A stretch of 64,000 nt of DNA from Diplocloster modestus. GTDB lineage: Bacteria; Bacillota; Clostridia; Lachnospirales; Lachnospiraceae. How positions within the stretch are numbered: the stretch's first letter is position 1; each line of letters begins with the position of its first letter. The notes beneath the pieces were generated by a model. It had not been told where the DNA came from. It saw only the letters and a list, made by a program, of their open reading frames with translations, and searched no databases. The stretch covers positions 372,001 through 436,000 of the forward strand of contig NZ_JAHQCX010000003.1 of the NCBI RefSeq assembly GCF_019042245.1. The letters are read 5' to 3'. The position numbers and the translations under genes were made by a program. Below are positions 17,371 through 26,659 of the stretch, one piece after another.

Positions 17371-19563
17371 TCATGCCGCCGCAGGGAGTTCCTGCTGCTG
17401 CACGACTTCTTTGTTTTCCATCAGGTCAGCCAAAAGCACATCTGCCAGCAAATGGCCGGCAAGATGCCCGGTATGGATGACCACCCGATCTTTCTTCATC
17501 TGGATAAACTCCTCGTTGCGCAAGACGCGGCTCTGTGCGGCCAGCTTCAAGTCTTGGCCTGTGAGCCGTGCCGCAATGACTTTTTGCCACTTCTGCAGAA
17601 ATTCCGTCGCCTGCTCAATGTCCTCGTGCTGGCGGTCAAACAGCGTGCGTTTTTGCCGCACAGTGCCGTCCGGCTCAATCTCCAGTGTGTAATAGGGATC
17701 TTCTGGTTCCTCCGCTCGGCGCAAAAACATGATGAAGCTCTCCCGGCGCTCGATGCGGTCATAGTACCGCTCGCCGGCGCCGTCATTCCCGACACAATGG
17801 TGAAGCATCCGCCCTTCTTTGATAATATCGAAAGTATTTTGAGGGGCAATGACCAGATAATCCTCATCTGCATAGGCATACTTTTTCTGCAATTCCTCGC
17901 AGATGGAGCGAACATGGGGGTACTTCTTGTCCATGTTCTCTGCTTGAAGCTCCAGGCTTCCAGCCTCACACTGGATAACCAGTTCATCATGCCGCTGACG
18001 CAATTTACGCGCACGATAGATAATTTCATCGCTGGTGTCGATATGCAGACGCTCTGCCATAGCAAGGTAGTCCTGCCATGTAGTCAACGCCTGCCGACAG
18101 CTTCCGTCAAAATACGGCTTCTGTTTTTGCAGATAGTTTCGGATCTGAATCGGACTCATGCGGTCCGCGATGAACAGAATATCTTTGGCGCTGATCCGCT
18201 CTTTTTTAAACCAGCGAAACAGTTCATCCGGTATGCATTGATTGGTCCGCTTTTCAAGCTGCAGCCATGCCAGGTCTTCCGTATCGCCATTCATCTGCCG
18301 CAGACGGCGGAATTTGGGACCGTCTAATCCCAAGGCCCGAATCAAGCGCGGCTCATTCGGATAGAGTATCCGTTCCCGCACAGAATCACAATGTTCAAAG
18401 CATTCTTTTGTCAGCCTCGGCAAGTCTGCCTTCCAAATCTGCTCCATCTTCGGCATCCGCTTCCAAACAGCCAAATACTTTTCCGGATCAGTCACCGGAT
18501 GGGTGCGTACCCACTGCACAAGGCCAGTGCCGAACAGCTCCTTTTGTTCCATGCAGGGAAGGCTCTTGCCATAAACCCTGCCTGTCTGATCGCCACAGTA
18601 ACCATAGTAACAGGGGTTACCGGCAATCCATCGCGTTTCCCGCTGGCAATACACGCCCCAATAGTAAGAGCGTATTTCTCCGCTGCGGTCATAAATCGAA
18701 CGGCGAAACTCATGCCAGTAAGGCTTTCCAGAGGGCAGACTGTCTTTCCAGTAAGTCCTCTCTGCCCAGAATTCACGGAGAACAAAGCCATCCTTGCACC
18801 GCTGAATCAGATAAGCATAGTCCTTTTCTGTCCGAATATACCCGGCGCGCCCCAGGGCTTTGAATACAATGGGATGCCGACAGCAGGCACAGCGTCCTTT
18901 CTTATTGTGATATGGATGCCCGGATATAGGGACCTCTTTCCCACAAAAGGTACAATAACCGTTTTGGGCTCCGCCGCGTTTATAGCGATAGAAGATGAAA
19001 TTTTCCCGCACAGCCACCTTATCAATCCAGCGCGTCCAATCCTTGGGCAGTTCAGGCACCTGAGCCAGATCCTGATCCCACGCGCCGGTAATTCGTTTAT
19101 GCCTCTGCTCCAACTGTTCGTCCCGTACATTTCTCTGAAAATCAAGGATACCGAGATCACCGCCGCGTTCCCCACAAAGATAGTCCTGTACTACGGCAGC
19201 ATCTTTCTCACTGGCCCAGCAGGTGGCATAATAGTTTCTCCCCGGCCAATTCAGCCTGTCCAGTTTGGCGTCCCGCCATTTTTTCTCTAAATGGTCGTAA
19301 GTCAGAAACTGGTGCGCTTTCTTGTCAAGGAACACTTCATAAGCAGGATTGTTGCCATCCAGCCGCAGATGTTCCGGCAGATAAAAAGCCGCTTTGAGGA
19401 TGCCATCCTGAACGACGCAGTTCATATATGGATAGTAGGTCCGTTCAACATAGCGATAGCCATAGGGGCCTTCATGCTGTTTCGGCTCATCCGCTATTGC
19501 TGCCTGTTTCATCTCCGGCGTTGCCGTCAATTTCGGCATTGCCAGAAGTGCAGATTTCTTCAA
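17371..19563 (-). CDS. PcfJ-like protein
   Basis: A 730-residue protein of the PcfJ family, named after a gene of the conjugative plasmid pCF10. The hallmark C-terminal block is present (GRMLHHCVGNDGAGERYYDR, IMFLRRAEEPEDPYYTLEIE, then a Q-K-R stretch). An N-terminal zinc-ribbon-like region (YCTFCGKEVPISGH with CACCRH, about residues 205-235) suggests nucleic-acid binding. The biochemical role of PcfJ is not established. It lies near pcfK, as in pCF10 and many integrative elements, and starts 1 bp after the preceding gene's stop. Confidence 0.85.
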   Translation of the reverse strand: MKKSALLAMPKLTATPEMKQAAIADEPKQHEGPYGYRYVERTYYPYMNCVVQDGILKAAFYLPEHLRLDGNNPAYEVFLDKKAHQFLTYDHLEKKWRDAKLDRLNWPGRNYYATCWASEKDAAVVQDYLCGERGGDLGILDFQRNVRDEQLEQRHKRITGAWDQDLAQVPELPKDWTRWIDKVAVRENFIFYRYKRGGAQNGYCTFCGKEVPISGHPYHNKKGRCACCRHPIVFKALGRAGYIRTEKDYAYLIQRCKDGFVLREFWAERTYWKDSLPSGKPYWHEFRRSIYDRSGEIRSYYWGVYCQRETRWIAGNPCYYGYCGDQTGRVYGKSLPCMEQKELFGTGLVQWVRTHPVTDPEKYLAVWKRMPKMEQIWKADLPRLTKECFEHCDSVRERILYPNEPRLIRALGLDGPKFRRLRQMNGDTEDLAWLQLEKRTNQCIPDELFRWFKKERISAKDILFIADRMSPIQIRNYLQKQKPYFDGSCRQALTTWQDYLAMAERLHIDTSDEIIYRARKLRQRHDELVIQCEAGSLELQAENMDKKYPHVRSICEELQKKYAYADEDYLVIAPQNTFDIIKEGRMLHHCVGNDGAGERYYDRIERRESFIMFLRRAEEPEDPYYTLEIEPDGTVRQKRTLFDRQHEDIEQATEFLQKWQKVIAARLTGQDLKLAAQSRVLRNEEFIQMKKDRVVIHTGHLAGHLLADVLLADLMENKEVVQQQELPAAA

Positions 19564-19564
19564 T

Positions 19565-20110
19565 TTAGTTCACCATCCTTTTTTCAAGCTCCACTCCATA
19601 CCAAATTCCTGGTTGGAGCGTTTTCCCGTCAATCTCCGCCACCACGATCTGCTGGATGCCGCCGGTAGTGCCGTCCTCTTTTGCAAAAGCAAGTACATCT
19701 CCGTTCCGAGTCCCTTTTGCAATAGGGTCGGCGCCGCGCACCGCTGCATAGCCATTCCACGCTTCAGCTTTGTCCGCCTTTATATTGCTGTTCCACTTCC
19801 GCTTCGGGTGGTCTGCCATAAAAGCAAGGCCATGGAGGAAAAGTTCTTTTTTTGTTAGCCGTTTCAAAATTGTCAACTCTGTACAGGAAATTTTGGAATC
19901 GACATCATCCTCGTCAATGTCTCCACCAGCATCGACAATATAGTATTCTGCGTGGTTTATATCTCCGTAATAGCTCAAGCAATCCAATGGGTCCTCAGCA
20001 CAGTGAAACCCATTATGAGCACAGTTGGCCTTTTCTGTTACATTGAGTCCCATCTTAAACTGGTAGTCTCGGCAAATCAGGCCAGGAAGAAATCCTTTAT
20101 ATGCAATCAT
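19565..20110 (-). CDS. Hypothetical protein of a small element/phage-associated family, 181 residues
   Basis: The N-terminal about 60 residues (MIAYKGFLPGLICRDYQFKM, GFHCAEDPLDCLSYYG) match a domain I have seen in phage and conjugative-element proteins annotated with a DUF number (possibly DUF7666); I would not assert the exact number. The C-terminal half is a beta-rich segment (GDVLAFAKEDGTTGGIQQIV). No catalytic motif is identified. It lies between pcfK and pcfJ with a 1-bp gap to pcfJ. Confidence 0.65.
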   Translation of the reverse strand: MIAYKGFLPGLICRDYQFKMGLNVTEKANCAHNGFHCAEDPLDCLSYYGDINHAEYYIVDAGGDIDEDDVDSKISCTELTILKRLTKKELFLHGLAFMADHPKRKWNSNIKADKAEAWNGYAAVRGADPIAKGTRNGDVLAFAKEDGTTGGIQQIVVAEIDGKTLQPGIWYGVELEKRMVN

Positions 20111-20121
20111 GTTGCACCCCC

Positions 20122-21072
20122 TTAACCTGCCTTTGCCATGCCGAGATCCAGCAGCGACAGCTGACCATCGTTGGCAGGCTTTTCCTTCTGCACAGGCTTC
20201 GGTTTGGCTTCTGCCTTTTTCTTTTCCTTCTGCTTCTTTTTGGTGGTTCTGGCGAAATCTTTTCCATAGTAGGGGTTCGGTACAAACTTTTCTTCTTTCT
20301 CATGATCCTCTTTGGCGTCTGGGTCGCGGAAATAATCCTCTGCCCACTGGTAGCACAGATCGTCCGGAACATCACAACCATACCCTTGGCTGCCCGGACC
20401 TGGCTGAATGCCGCTTGCTTTGAGTTCATCCTGAATGTAGTCCCACGCCTTGCGGCTGATGTACTGGAAACAGTGGATCATTGACTTGCGCGGGTGCATG
20501 GTGAGGCGTGCGAAAGCAATATCCTCCAGGCACTTGGTCTGGATAAATTCTGCCACACACTCTTTCATGTTGCGCCGGGTCAGTTTTTCTGTATCTGCGC
20601 TGACCCGCTGCATGGAGGCGTTCACCACCTCGTCGTCGCTCATCGCGGCCAGACGCTCCAGCTGCTCCTGCTCGGCCTTTTTCTTTTCAGCCTGCCGGGC
20701 TTCCCATTCTGCTTTACGCTTGGCTTCAGCCGCCTCATGCTCGGCACGGCGTTTTTCCTCGTCCGCATCGGTGGCTGCATCGGCCTTGGCGGGCGCCTCC
20801 TGCTCTTTACCGGCATCGTCCCCATCCGTGTCCGCTGCCTCGGAAGCATTGTCTCCGTTCATGTCTTCCAATTCCTCGGCCTCATCGTCTGCATCAAATG
20901 CGGGCGATGGCGGCGTTTCCACGACAGGGGAAGTCGCTGAACGGCTGTCCGACGGCACCGGCAGCTCGTCAAAAGTTTCCTCATCCTCAAAGGCGTCTCC
21001 AGCCGGTACTTGTTCTGCGGGAAGCCCGAGCTCCTCCTGCTTGTTCAGCGCCATTTCTGAAAAATATCCCAT
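20122..21072 (-). CDS. PcfK-like protein (family that includes AcrIIA9)
   Basis: A 316-residue protein. Residues about 20-140 are acidic, then a KAEWEARQAEKKKAEQEQLE-type coiled coil. The folded core is about residues 150-250 (MSDDEVVNASMQRVSADTEK, AFARLTMHPRKSMIHCFQYI, AWDYIQDELKASG), as in PcfK-like proteins. The C terminus is Lys-rich and ends DGQLSLLDLGMAKAG, which resembles a beta-clamp or partner-binding tail. From memory, the Cas9 inhibitor AcrIIA9 was described from this family, so an anti-CRISPR activity is possible but not shown here. It is paired with PcfJ. Confidence 0.78.
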   Translation of the reverse strand: MGYFSEMALNKQEELGLPAEQVPAGDAFEDEETFDELPVPSDSRSATSPVVETPPSPAFDADDEAEELEDMNGDNASEAADTDGDDAGKEQEAPAKADAATDADEEKRRAEHEAAEAKRKAEWEARQAEKKKAEQEQLERLAAMSDDEVVNASMQRVSADTEKLTRRNMKECVAEFIQTKCLEDIAFARLTMHPRKSMIHCFQYISRKAWDYIQDELKASGIQPGPGSQGYGCDVPDDLCYQWAEDYFRDPDAKEDHEKEEKFVPNPYYGKDFARTTKKKQKEKKKAEAKPKPVQKEKPANDGQLSLLDLGMAKAG

Positions 21073-21095
21073 AGTGATCTCCTTTCCGTCGTTTC

Positions 21096-21138
21096 ATAAA
21101 AAAGGCACGGAACAGGCCAATGCCCATCCCATGCCTTT
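21096..21138 (-). terminator. Possible internal terminator upstream of pcfK
   Basis: On the minus strand an aaaggca...tgcctttttt hairpin (arms near 21129-21138 and 21098-21106) ends in six T's. It lies between the small gene at 21150-21401 and pcfK. It would reduce read-through and make pcfK and the genes after it partly independent. Confidence 0.5.
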
Positions 21139-21149
21139 GCCACATTGTT

Positions 21150-21401
21150 TTACAGCACATAAACCAATGTACTGTAGCTGTCAAAGCAGTAACACACCAC
21201 ATTCGGATATTGCTTTGACCATTCCTTGATTTGATCCTGCACTGCTTGAGCCGCCCTGCGCGCCGGACCGTTCCACGGCGGCGGAACCGTCACCGTAAAA
21301 AAGCCTTTTTCTGTACGGGGCCGCACATCAGCGTCCAGATGGACGCATTGCTCCAGGAGCGCCAAAAGCTGGCTCTCCTTTGTCTCACTCACGACAACCA
21401 T
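21150..21401 (-). CDS. Hypothetical protein, 83 residues
   Basis: The ATG at 21401 overlaps the primase stop codon (tgatg), with agagaggtttt before it. The sequence (KESQLLALLEQCVHLDADVR, FFTVTVPPPWNGPARRAAQA, VVCYCFDSYSTLVYVL) reads as a compact alpha/beta domain. It has no recognised family. The coupling suggests it is made with the primase. Confidence 0.65.
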   Translation of the reverse strand: MVVVSETKESQLLALLEQCVHLDADVRPRTEKGFFTVTVPPPWNGPARRAAQAVQDQIKEWSKQYPNVVCYCFDSYSTLVYVL

Positions 21402-23191
21402 CAAAACCTCTCTTGTGTCTTTTCTGGAATTTCCTTCTTTGCGAGCATAGGGGAAAACTTTACTTGTCTAAACTGGTCTTGTCCGCTTACATAATAATAC
21501 GCCCGCTTGGTACCATGATTCAGTTCCACTACATCGGAAATCGCCATCGGCCGCCCGCGGCAGCCTTCAGGCAGCCGCTCCCGGCAGTCGGCAAACAGGC
21601 GCTTCAAAAATGCGTCATCCGATTCCTCCGCTGGACAGTAGATTTCTCCACTTCCTGCCACATAGTACATCGCCGCAGGCGGCTGTTCATAACCAGCCGC
21701 TTTTAACGCTGTAATATCCTTGAAAGCAAATGGGATCGCGTTCTCTTCGTCCAGTTGAAGTTGATAAAGTACAAACCTTTGTTTTCGCCGCTGTGGCTCC
21801 AACAGGGCGGCAAGAGCGTCCCGGCCGCCGCACAGGAAGGTTTTATGTTCCTCCCCCGTCAGCCCCAGATACTCTGTCAGTCCGATGTCTTGCTCGGCCC
21901 GGTGCTGCCACTGTTCCACGCAGTCCTCAATGTGGGCCAGCTCGCACAGCCCGCGCAGATACTGCTCTTTGAAACTCAACTTTTCAATTTCCTTTTGCCG
22001 CTGACTGCCCTGGCGCAAAGCCAGCTGCCAGTCATCAAACCCTTTATAATTGGGATTCCAAGTCAACCGCCGGCAATTCATGCCGTGCTTTTGCGCCATT
22101 AAGTAAATTTTGGATGCCCCGGCCATGGTCATTTTGTTGTTGTACTTGTCCATGTCATGGGCTTCGATAATCTCTTCTGTACCACTCTGCGCCAGCAACG
22201 CGAACATAGCGTCCAACGGACTGGTGTTATTGGCGCCGGCAATCGCGGCGAAAGTGCGCCCGGTCAGACAATGGGAGATGTCTGCCTTCAAAAGACCTTC
22301 AATCACATAAACGACACGGGCAGATGGATTTCCTGCCAGATGTACCGGGCTGCCCGATCCTGTCCCGCCCTTTTTTGAGGAAGACGAAAACCAGATATAT
22401 TTTGCTCCCGGCTTTTCCGGCGGATCATCCTTGTTTTTCAGCGGTATATCCAGTTTGATCTGGAATCCCTGCAACATGCCGTCAAAGCCGATGGCAGGGA
22501 TCAGGATGCCGGCTGTCTTTTGATAAAAAGCCATAGTCCAATGTCCACCGTTATCCTGGTAAAAGCCCGGCACTCCCTGCACCTTGCATCCCTGCTTGAT
22601 CAGCCGTTCTGTAATAGACCGGCATAGAAAAGGCGGTGGGGTGCTCTTAAATCCCAGTGCGTCAATCTGTTCATCAGACAGCCCGCGTTTTGGGGAGCGC
22701 AGATGTTCCCGATGTGCCGGCCGCAGCGTAAGTTGAGCAAGCAGCAGGGATAGCGTCTGGTGGATCTCCGCTGGACTGGCCTTATTCGACTGTGGTACTG
22801 TTTTTCGCTCGGAAGAAGAATGACCGGCAGGGGCAGCCCAGGCCTCCGAAGTTGAAGGGCATGGGCTGGCCGGCCGTTGTTGGGCTTCATTCCCGGAGCG
22901 TGCGTGTTCCTCTTGGATATTGTCACACAGAGCTTCTGCAATCTCCCAGTAGGCATCGGATGTAGTCGTATGGTTAAGTTTAGCATACAGCGCCAGCATT
23001 CCGCCATGTGCATCGCAGTGGTTGCACCGCCAGACATTCTTGACGAAATTGACATTCATCCGTCCCCGGCGGTCACCGCAGAACGGGCAGTCCACATAGA
23101 CGCTGTTCGCCTGTTGACGCCTGATGCGCAGGTTTAATAGATTGACAACTTCCATGATGCCGAAAGGAAATTCATCCGGGTATGAGCCCAT
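21401..23191 (-). CDS. Element-encoded CHC2 zinc-finger DNA primase
   Basis: A 596-residue protein. The N-terminal DnaG-type zinc finger has Cys35, Cys38, Cys56 and Cys59 (CPFC and CNHC). The middle, about residues 170-390, looks like a TOPRIM-related region with VVYVIEGLLKADISHCLTG, FAAIAGANNTSPL and IIEAHDMDKYNNKM; these carry the Glu and Asp residues expected for metal binding. The last about 150 residues are a separate domain (FVLYQLQLDEENAIPFAFKD) shared with other element proteins. It should synthesise primers for element replication or transfer. It sits downstream of the recombination genes in the same series. Confidence 0.85.
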   Translation of the reverse strand: MGSYPDEFPFGIMEVVNLLNLRIRRQQANSVYVDCPFCGDRRGRMNVNFVKNVWRCNHCDAHGGMLALYAKLNHTTTSDAYWEIAEALCDNIQEEHARSGNEAQQRPASPCPSTSEAWAAPAGHSSSERKTVPQSNKASPAEIHQTLSLLLAQLTLRPAHREHLRSPKRGLSDEQIDALGFKSTPPPFLCRSITERLIKQGCKVQGVPGFYQDNGGHWTMAFYQKTAGILIPAIGFDGMLQGFQIKLDIPLKNKDDPPEKPGAKYIWFSSSSKKGGTGSGSPVHLAGNPSARVVYVIEGLLKADISHCLTGRTFAAIAGANNTSPLDAMFALLAQSGTEEIIEAHDMDKYNNKMTMAGASKIYLMAQKHGMNCRRLTWNPNYKGFDDWQLALRQGSQRQKEIEKLSFKEQYLRGLCELAHIEDCVEQWQHRAEQDIGLTEYLGLTGEEHKTFLCGGRDALAALLEPQRRKQRFVLYQLQLDEENAIPFAFKDITALKAAGYEQPPAAMYYVAGSGEIYCPAEESDDAFLKRLFADCRERLPEGCRGRPMAISDVVELNHGTKRAYYYVSGQDQFRQVKFSPMLAKKEIPEKTQERF

Positions 23192-23230
23192 TTGTCATTC
23201 CTCCCTTCATACCCGAGCTGGGGCTTTGCA

Positions 23231-24295
23231 TCAACCGGCCTTCTGAAGTGAATTGAGGACCAGTTGAGCGGCGGCCCGAACGATGTTGTCCTTGCTTTTG
23301 TTGCCCGGAGTCAAATAGAAACGCAGATTGACAGGCCGCTTCTTCGCCACTTCTGCAATAGTCAGCCCCCGGCACACACCGCTGTCCACAACGACCTCCT
23401 GTGCCTGTTCCAGCGTCATCACCTTCAGAATATCCTCTACAGGCATATCCGGGGTATATGCAGGGGCCTCTTGCACGATTTCGGCTTCCGGGACCTCCTG
23501 TGCCTCCTTGGTGGCCGTCAGATCCTCTGCAGGGCGCTGAACTGGCAGTTCCTCCGCAGGGAGATGAATTGGTAATTCCTCCGCCGCCTTACTGTTTTCC
23601 GGCTGTTCTTCCGTTGGTGCGAATCCCGCTGGCAGTGTATCCGTGTTTGTAGTAGGGCTTACCGGCAAACTCTGCTCATGGGCCGGAGTTGCTGCAGGCT
23701 GAATCTTCGTTCTTGCTGTTTCTGCGTTTTCAGATGCCCTCTGTGGCGTTTGTGTGCCCCCGGAAACGGAATTACCCTCGGAAAGAACAGCGGCCTTCTG
23801 CGAGGCGCTGGAGGGCTCCTGCGGCAACACAGTGTTCACAGGCGGAGTAATGGCAGAGGGCTGCGTTTTACTCACAGGCGCCGCTTTCTGTACGGAAGCG
23901 GCATGAGTGTCGGCGCTCACAAGCTGGATGCCAAATCCAGCGTCCGAAAGGGCCTGGCTCAACGCCTCATTTTGAGCTGCCTTCACAAAGTCCCTGCTAT
24001 CCTGCATGGTCTGCTGGGCAACGCTCACGCTGAACGGCTCCGCGTCACTGCGGTCCAGAAATACCTTGGCCTCGAAAATCGCCATCTGCTCTGTGATCCT
24101 CATGGCCGTCAGACGCATACGCCCGTTGGGGTGTGCCATTCGGAACCAGAGTTTCTGATAGGGTAAGTCCAATTTCATGGAGTCCCCGGCACGCCGGAGG
24201 AACTTCAGCGGATCAAACCCCGGTACCTTGTTCAGTTCCGCAGCGGCAGGAACGGCCTCGTACATCGTTTTTGCATTATTGTTGTTGTCACTCAT
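23231..24295 (-). CDS. Possible single-strand annealing protein with a long Pro/Glu-rich tail
   Basis: A 354-residue protein from the ATG at 24295 (aaggag 9 nt upstream; another ATG 6 nt earlier is too close). Residues about 30-130 are a folded domain: YQKLWFRMAHPNGRMRLTAM, FEAKVFLDRSDAEPF, then KAAQNEALSQALSDAGFGIQ. The last segment resembles the A-x-x-x-AL-x-x-AGFG helix of Rad52/Erf-like annealing proteins. Residues about 140-290 are disordered and rich in Pro, Ala, Glu and Thr. A small conserved C-terminal helical domain (VEDILKVMTLEQAQEVVVDS) follows. Position between primase, helicase and exonuclease supports a recombination role, but the fold is an inference. Confidence 0.6.
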   Translation of the reverse strand: MSDNNNNAKTMYEAVPAAAELNKVPGFDPLKFLRRAGDSMKLDLPYQKLWFRMAHPNGRMRLTAMRITEQMAIFEAKVFLDRSDAEPFSVSVAQQTMQDSRDFVKAAQNEALSQALSDAGFGIQLVSADTHAASVQKAAPVSKTQPSAITPPVNTVLPQEPSSASQKAAVLSEGNSVSGGTQTPQRASENAETARTKIQPAATPAHEQSLPVSPTTNTDTLPAGFAPTEEQPENSKAAEELPIHLPAEELPVQRPAEDLTATKEAQEVPEAEIVQEAPAYTPDMPVEDILKVMTLEQAQEVVVDSGVCRGLTIAEVAKKRPVNLRFYLTPGNKSKDNIVRAAAQLVLNSLQKAG

Positions 24296-24364
24296 CTTCA
24301 TAAACTCCTTCCTGTATAATAAATAGGGGACGCTGGGCATTTTTCTGCACCTTGCGTCACATTT

Positions 24365-26659
24365 TTAGCCTGCGTGCTTCAATTCTTTTTCCAAGTCCGC
24401 CGGAACGGGAATACCGGCCCGCCGGGCGTACGCCTTATAGTACAGGTGGATGCGCTCACCCAGAAGCGTGTTGCGTTTGCCGATCTCGTTGCGATGGATT
24501 GCCATGAACAGTACCTGCTTTTGACCGATGAGCACCACACGCTTTTTTGCGCGGGTAATGCCAGTGTAGAGCAGATTTCGATAGAGCATGACAGTATGTG
24601 CCTTTAAGAGCGGCATAATGACCGTATCGTACTCGCTGCCCATTGCTTTATGAATCGTGGTGGCATAGGCGAGGTCCAGATTGACCATATCCTCTATGCC
24701 GTACTCCAACTCACGGCCCACACCGAAGTCAAGTCCAACGCGAGTTCCATCTTCATCATTTTTGATATAGCGGATGAATCCCAGGTCGCCATTGGATACC
24801 TTGGCAGTGTTTTTGGTCTGCATGATCCGGTCATTGACCCTGAATACCTTGACACCGATTTTGATTTCTTCCTCGGCGGAACGGAACGGGTTAACCACTT
24901 CGCGGATCGCTTCGTTGAGCTGTTCCGCAGAGGCCGCGCCATCCGAGCGGAAAGGCGACAGGATCTGCACCCGGTCAATCCCACTTTCCTCGATCTCCCG
25001 GCAGTAGCGGGCAACAATTCGTTCAGCGGCTTCCGCCTGATTGTTGCTTGCCATGAAAACGAAATCCTGGCCGTAGTACAGCTTGGTGTTGCCTTCGTTA
25101 ATGAATTTGGCGTTGTAGGCGATCAGGCTGTCCTTGGACTGACGGAAAATCTGATCCAGCACCGTCACGGTGATAAGGCCGCAGTCAATCAGTTCGCGGA
25201 ACACATTCCCGGCGCCTACACTGGGAAGCTGATCCGGGTCTCCGACAAGAATGACCCGTGCTCCACCTTTGATGCGTGAGAAAAATTTATTTGCCAGCCA
25301 CATGTCCACCATGGAAAACTCGTCCACAATGATCAAATCGGCCGAAAGCGGCTCTTGGGTGTTGTTGCGTTTTATTTCATCTTCCTCGCTGGCGAGCCCC
25401 AAAATGCTGTGCAGCGTTTTGGCCTTATCAACCCCGGTGCTTTCCGCCATACGCCGGCTGGCTCGGCCTGTCGGCGCCATCAAGGCGATCTCTCCCTGGG
25501 GATGCAGGCGGCGGTAGACCTCCAAAATTGTTTTCAGCACGGTTGTCTTGCCGGTGCCCGGGGAGCCTGTGATGATGGAAAGATTGTGGCGATAGGCTGC
25601 ATACACAGCCGCTTCCTGTTTTGAGGACAGCGCCAATCCAATTTCTCGTTTGACCTGCTCCAAAATTTGTTCGATCTTCTCCGGAGCAGGAGGCTCCACC
25701 ACACGCATCGCAATCCGGCGGGCGGTTTCATCCTCTTGTGCAAACACACGGGGAAGATAAATGTCTCCTTTGACGGATACGACCTCTCCATGCAGGATCA
25801 TATCTTCGAGGACATCGCTGACCTCTTGTGCATGGAGCCGAAGCGAAGGAATAGGGATTTTAGCGTTGAGTAATTGGAGCGCCTCTTTTTGCAAAGCCTC
25901 ACTGGTCAAAAACAAATGTCCGTTTTTCCCCTTGCTATCCTCCAACGCCCAGAACAAGGCGCCTTTGATTCGCATAGGGGCGCGCAGGTCGCCTCCGTTT
26001 TTCTGAACGATGGCATCCACCCTTAAAAAGCCAAAACCGGATATTTGGCAAAGCTCAAACGGACTCTTTTTCAAAATGTCCACGCTGGCCGGGCCGAAAA
26101 ACTGATAAATCTTCTGCGCTGTTTTCGGTGTAATCTTGAACGGGGAGAGCAGCGTCATCAGGTCTTGCAACATCCGGCTCTCTGCATATGAGGTCTTGAT
26201 GGCCTCCAGCTTGTTCTCCGTGATGCCCTTGATCTCCAGTAGCCGCTCCGGGCGATTTTGCAGAATGTCCAGTGTCTCCACGCCGAAGCGTGATACGATC
26301 TGTTTGGCGAGCGCCGGCCCAATGCCTTTGATAAGACCAGAGGCCAGATAGCCTTCCACTCCACTCTTGGTTTGAGGGACAATTTCATGCCACTGCTCCA
26401 CCTGAAGCTGCATCCCATACTTTCCTTTTTTCCATTCGCCATCCAGTTCCAGTTCTACCGCATCTGTGCGGGGCAGTTCGTAGCCGGTTGCCACAAACCG
26501 AATCAGATGATCCTTGCGTCGGCGGGTAGACCTGGCTTCTTCGGGTACATCCTTCTCCGCGGTTTTTACACTGATGATGCAGAACTTATTTGCAGGATTA
26601 TAGTAAATTGTCCCATCATAAGTTCCTCTATGGATCAAATCATTTTCCTCCTTTCTCAT
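24365..26659 (-). CDS. RecD2-like ATP-dependent DNA helicase
   Basis: A 764-residue superfamily 1B helicase. The N-terminal part contains the helix-hairpin-helix region of RecD2 (SGLIKGIGPALAKQIVSRFG, RLLEIKGITENK). The helicase core has Walker A GSPGTGKTT, Walker B IIVDEFSMVD, motif III GDPDQLPSVGAGN, motif IV LSPFRSDGAAS and motif VI LLYTGITRAKKRVV. Motif V reads ATTIHKAMGSEYDTV, with Ala-Met where most RecD2 proteins have Ser-Gln. It unwinds 5' to 3'. Its start overlaps the end of the exonuclease gene by four bases. Confidence 0.93.
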   Translation of the reverse strand: MRKEENDLIHRGTYDGTIYYNPANKFCIISVKTAEKDVPEEARSTRRRKDHLIRFVATGYELPRTDAVELELDGEWKKGKYGMQLQVEQWHEIVPQTKSGVEGYLASGLIKGIGPALAKQIVSRFGVETLDILQNRPERLLEIKGITENKLEAIKTSYAESRMLQDLMTLLSPFKITPKTAQKIYQFFGPASVDILKKSPFELCQISGFGFLRVDAIVQKNGGDLRAPMRIKGALFWALEDSKGKNGHLFLTSEALQKEALQLLNAKIPIPSLRLHAQEVSDVLEDMILHGEVVSVKGDIYLPRVFAQEDETARRIAMRVVEPPAPEKIEQILEQVKREIGLALSSKQEAAVYAAYRHNLSIITGSPGTGKTTVLKTILEVYRRLHPQGEIALMAPTGRASRRMAESTGVDKAKTLHSILGLASEEDEIKRNNTQEPLSADLIIVDEFSMVDMWLANKFFSRIKGGARVILVGDPDQLPSVGAGNVFRELIDCGLITVTVLDQIFRQSKDSLIAYNAKFINEGNTKLYYGQDFVFMASNNQAEAAERIVARYCREIEESGIDRVQILSPFRSDGAASAEQLNEAIREVVNPFRSAEEEIKIGVKVFRVNDRIMQTKNTAKVSNGDLGFIRYIKNDEDGTRVGLDFGVGRELEYGIEDMVNLDLAYATTIHKAMGSEYDTVIMPLLKAHTVMLYRNLLYTGITRAKKRVVLIGQKQVLFMAIHRNEIGKRNTLLGERIHLYYKAYARRAGIPVPADLEKELKHAG

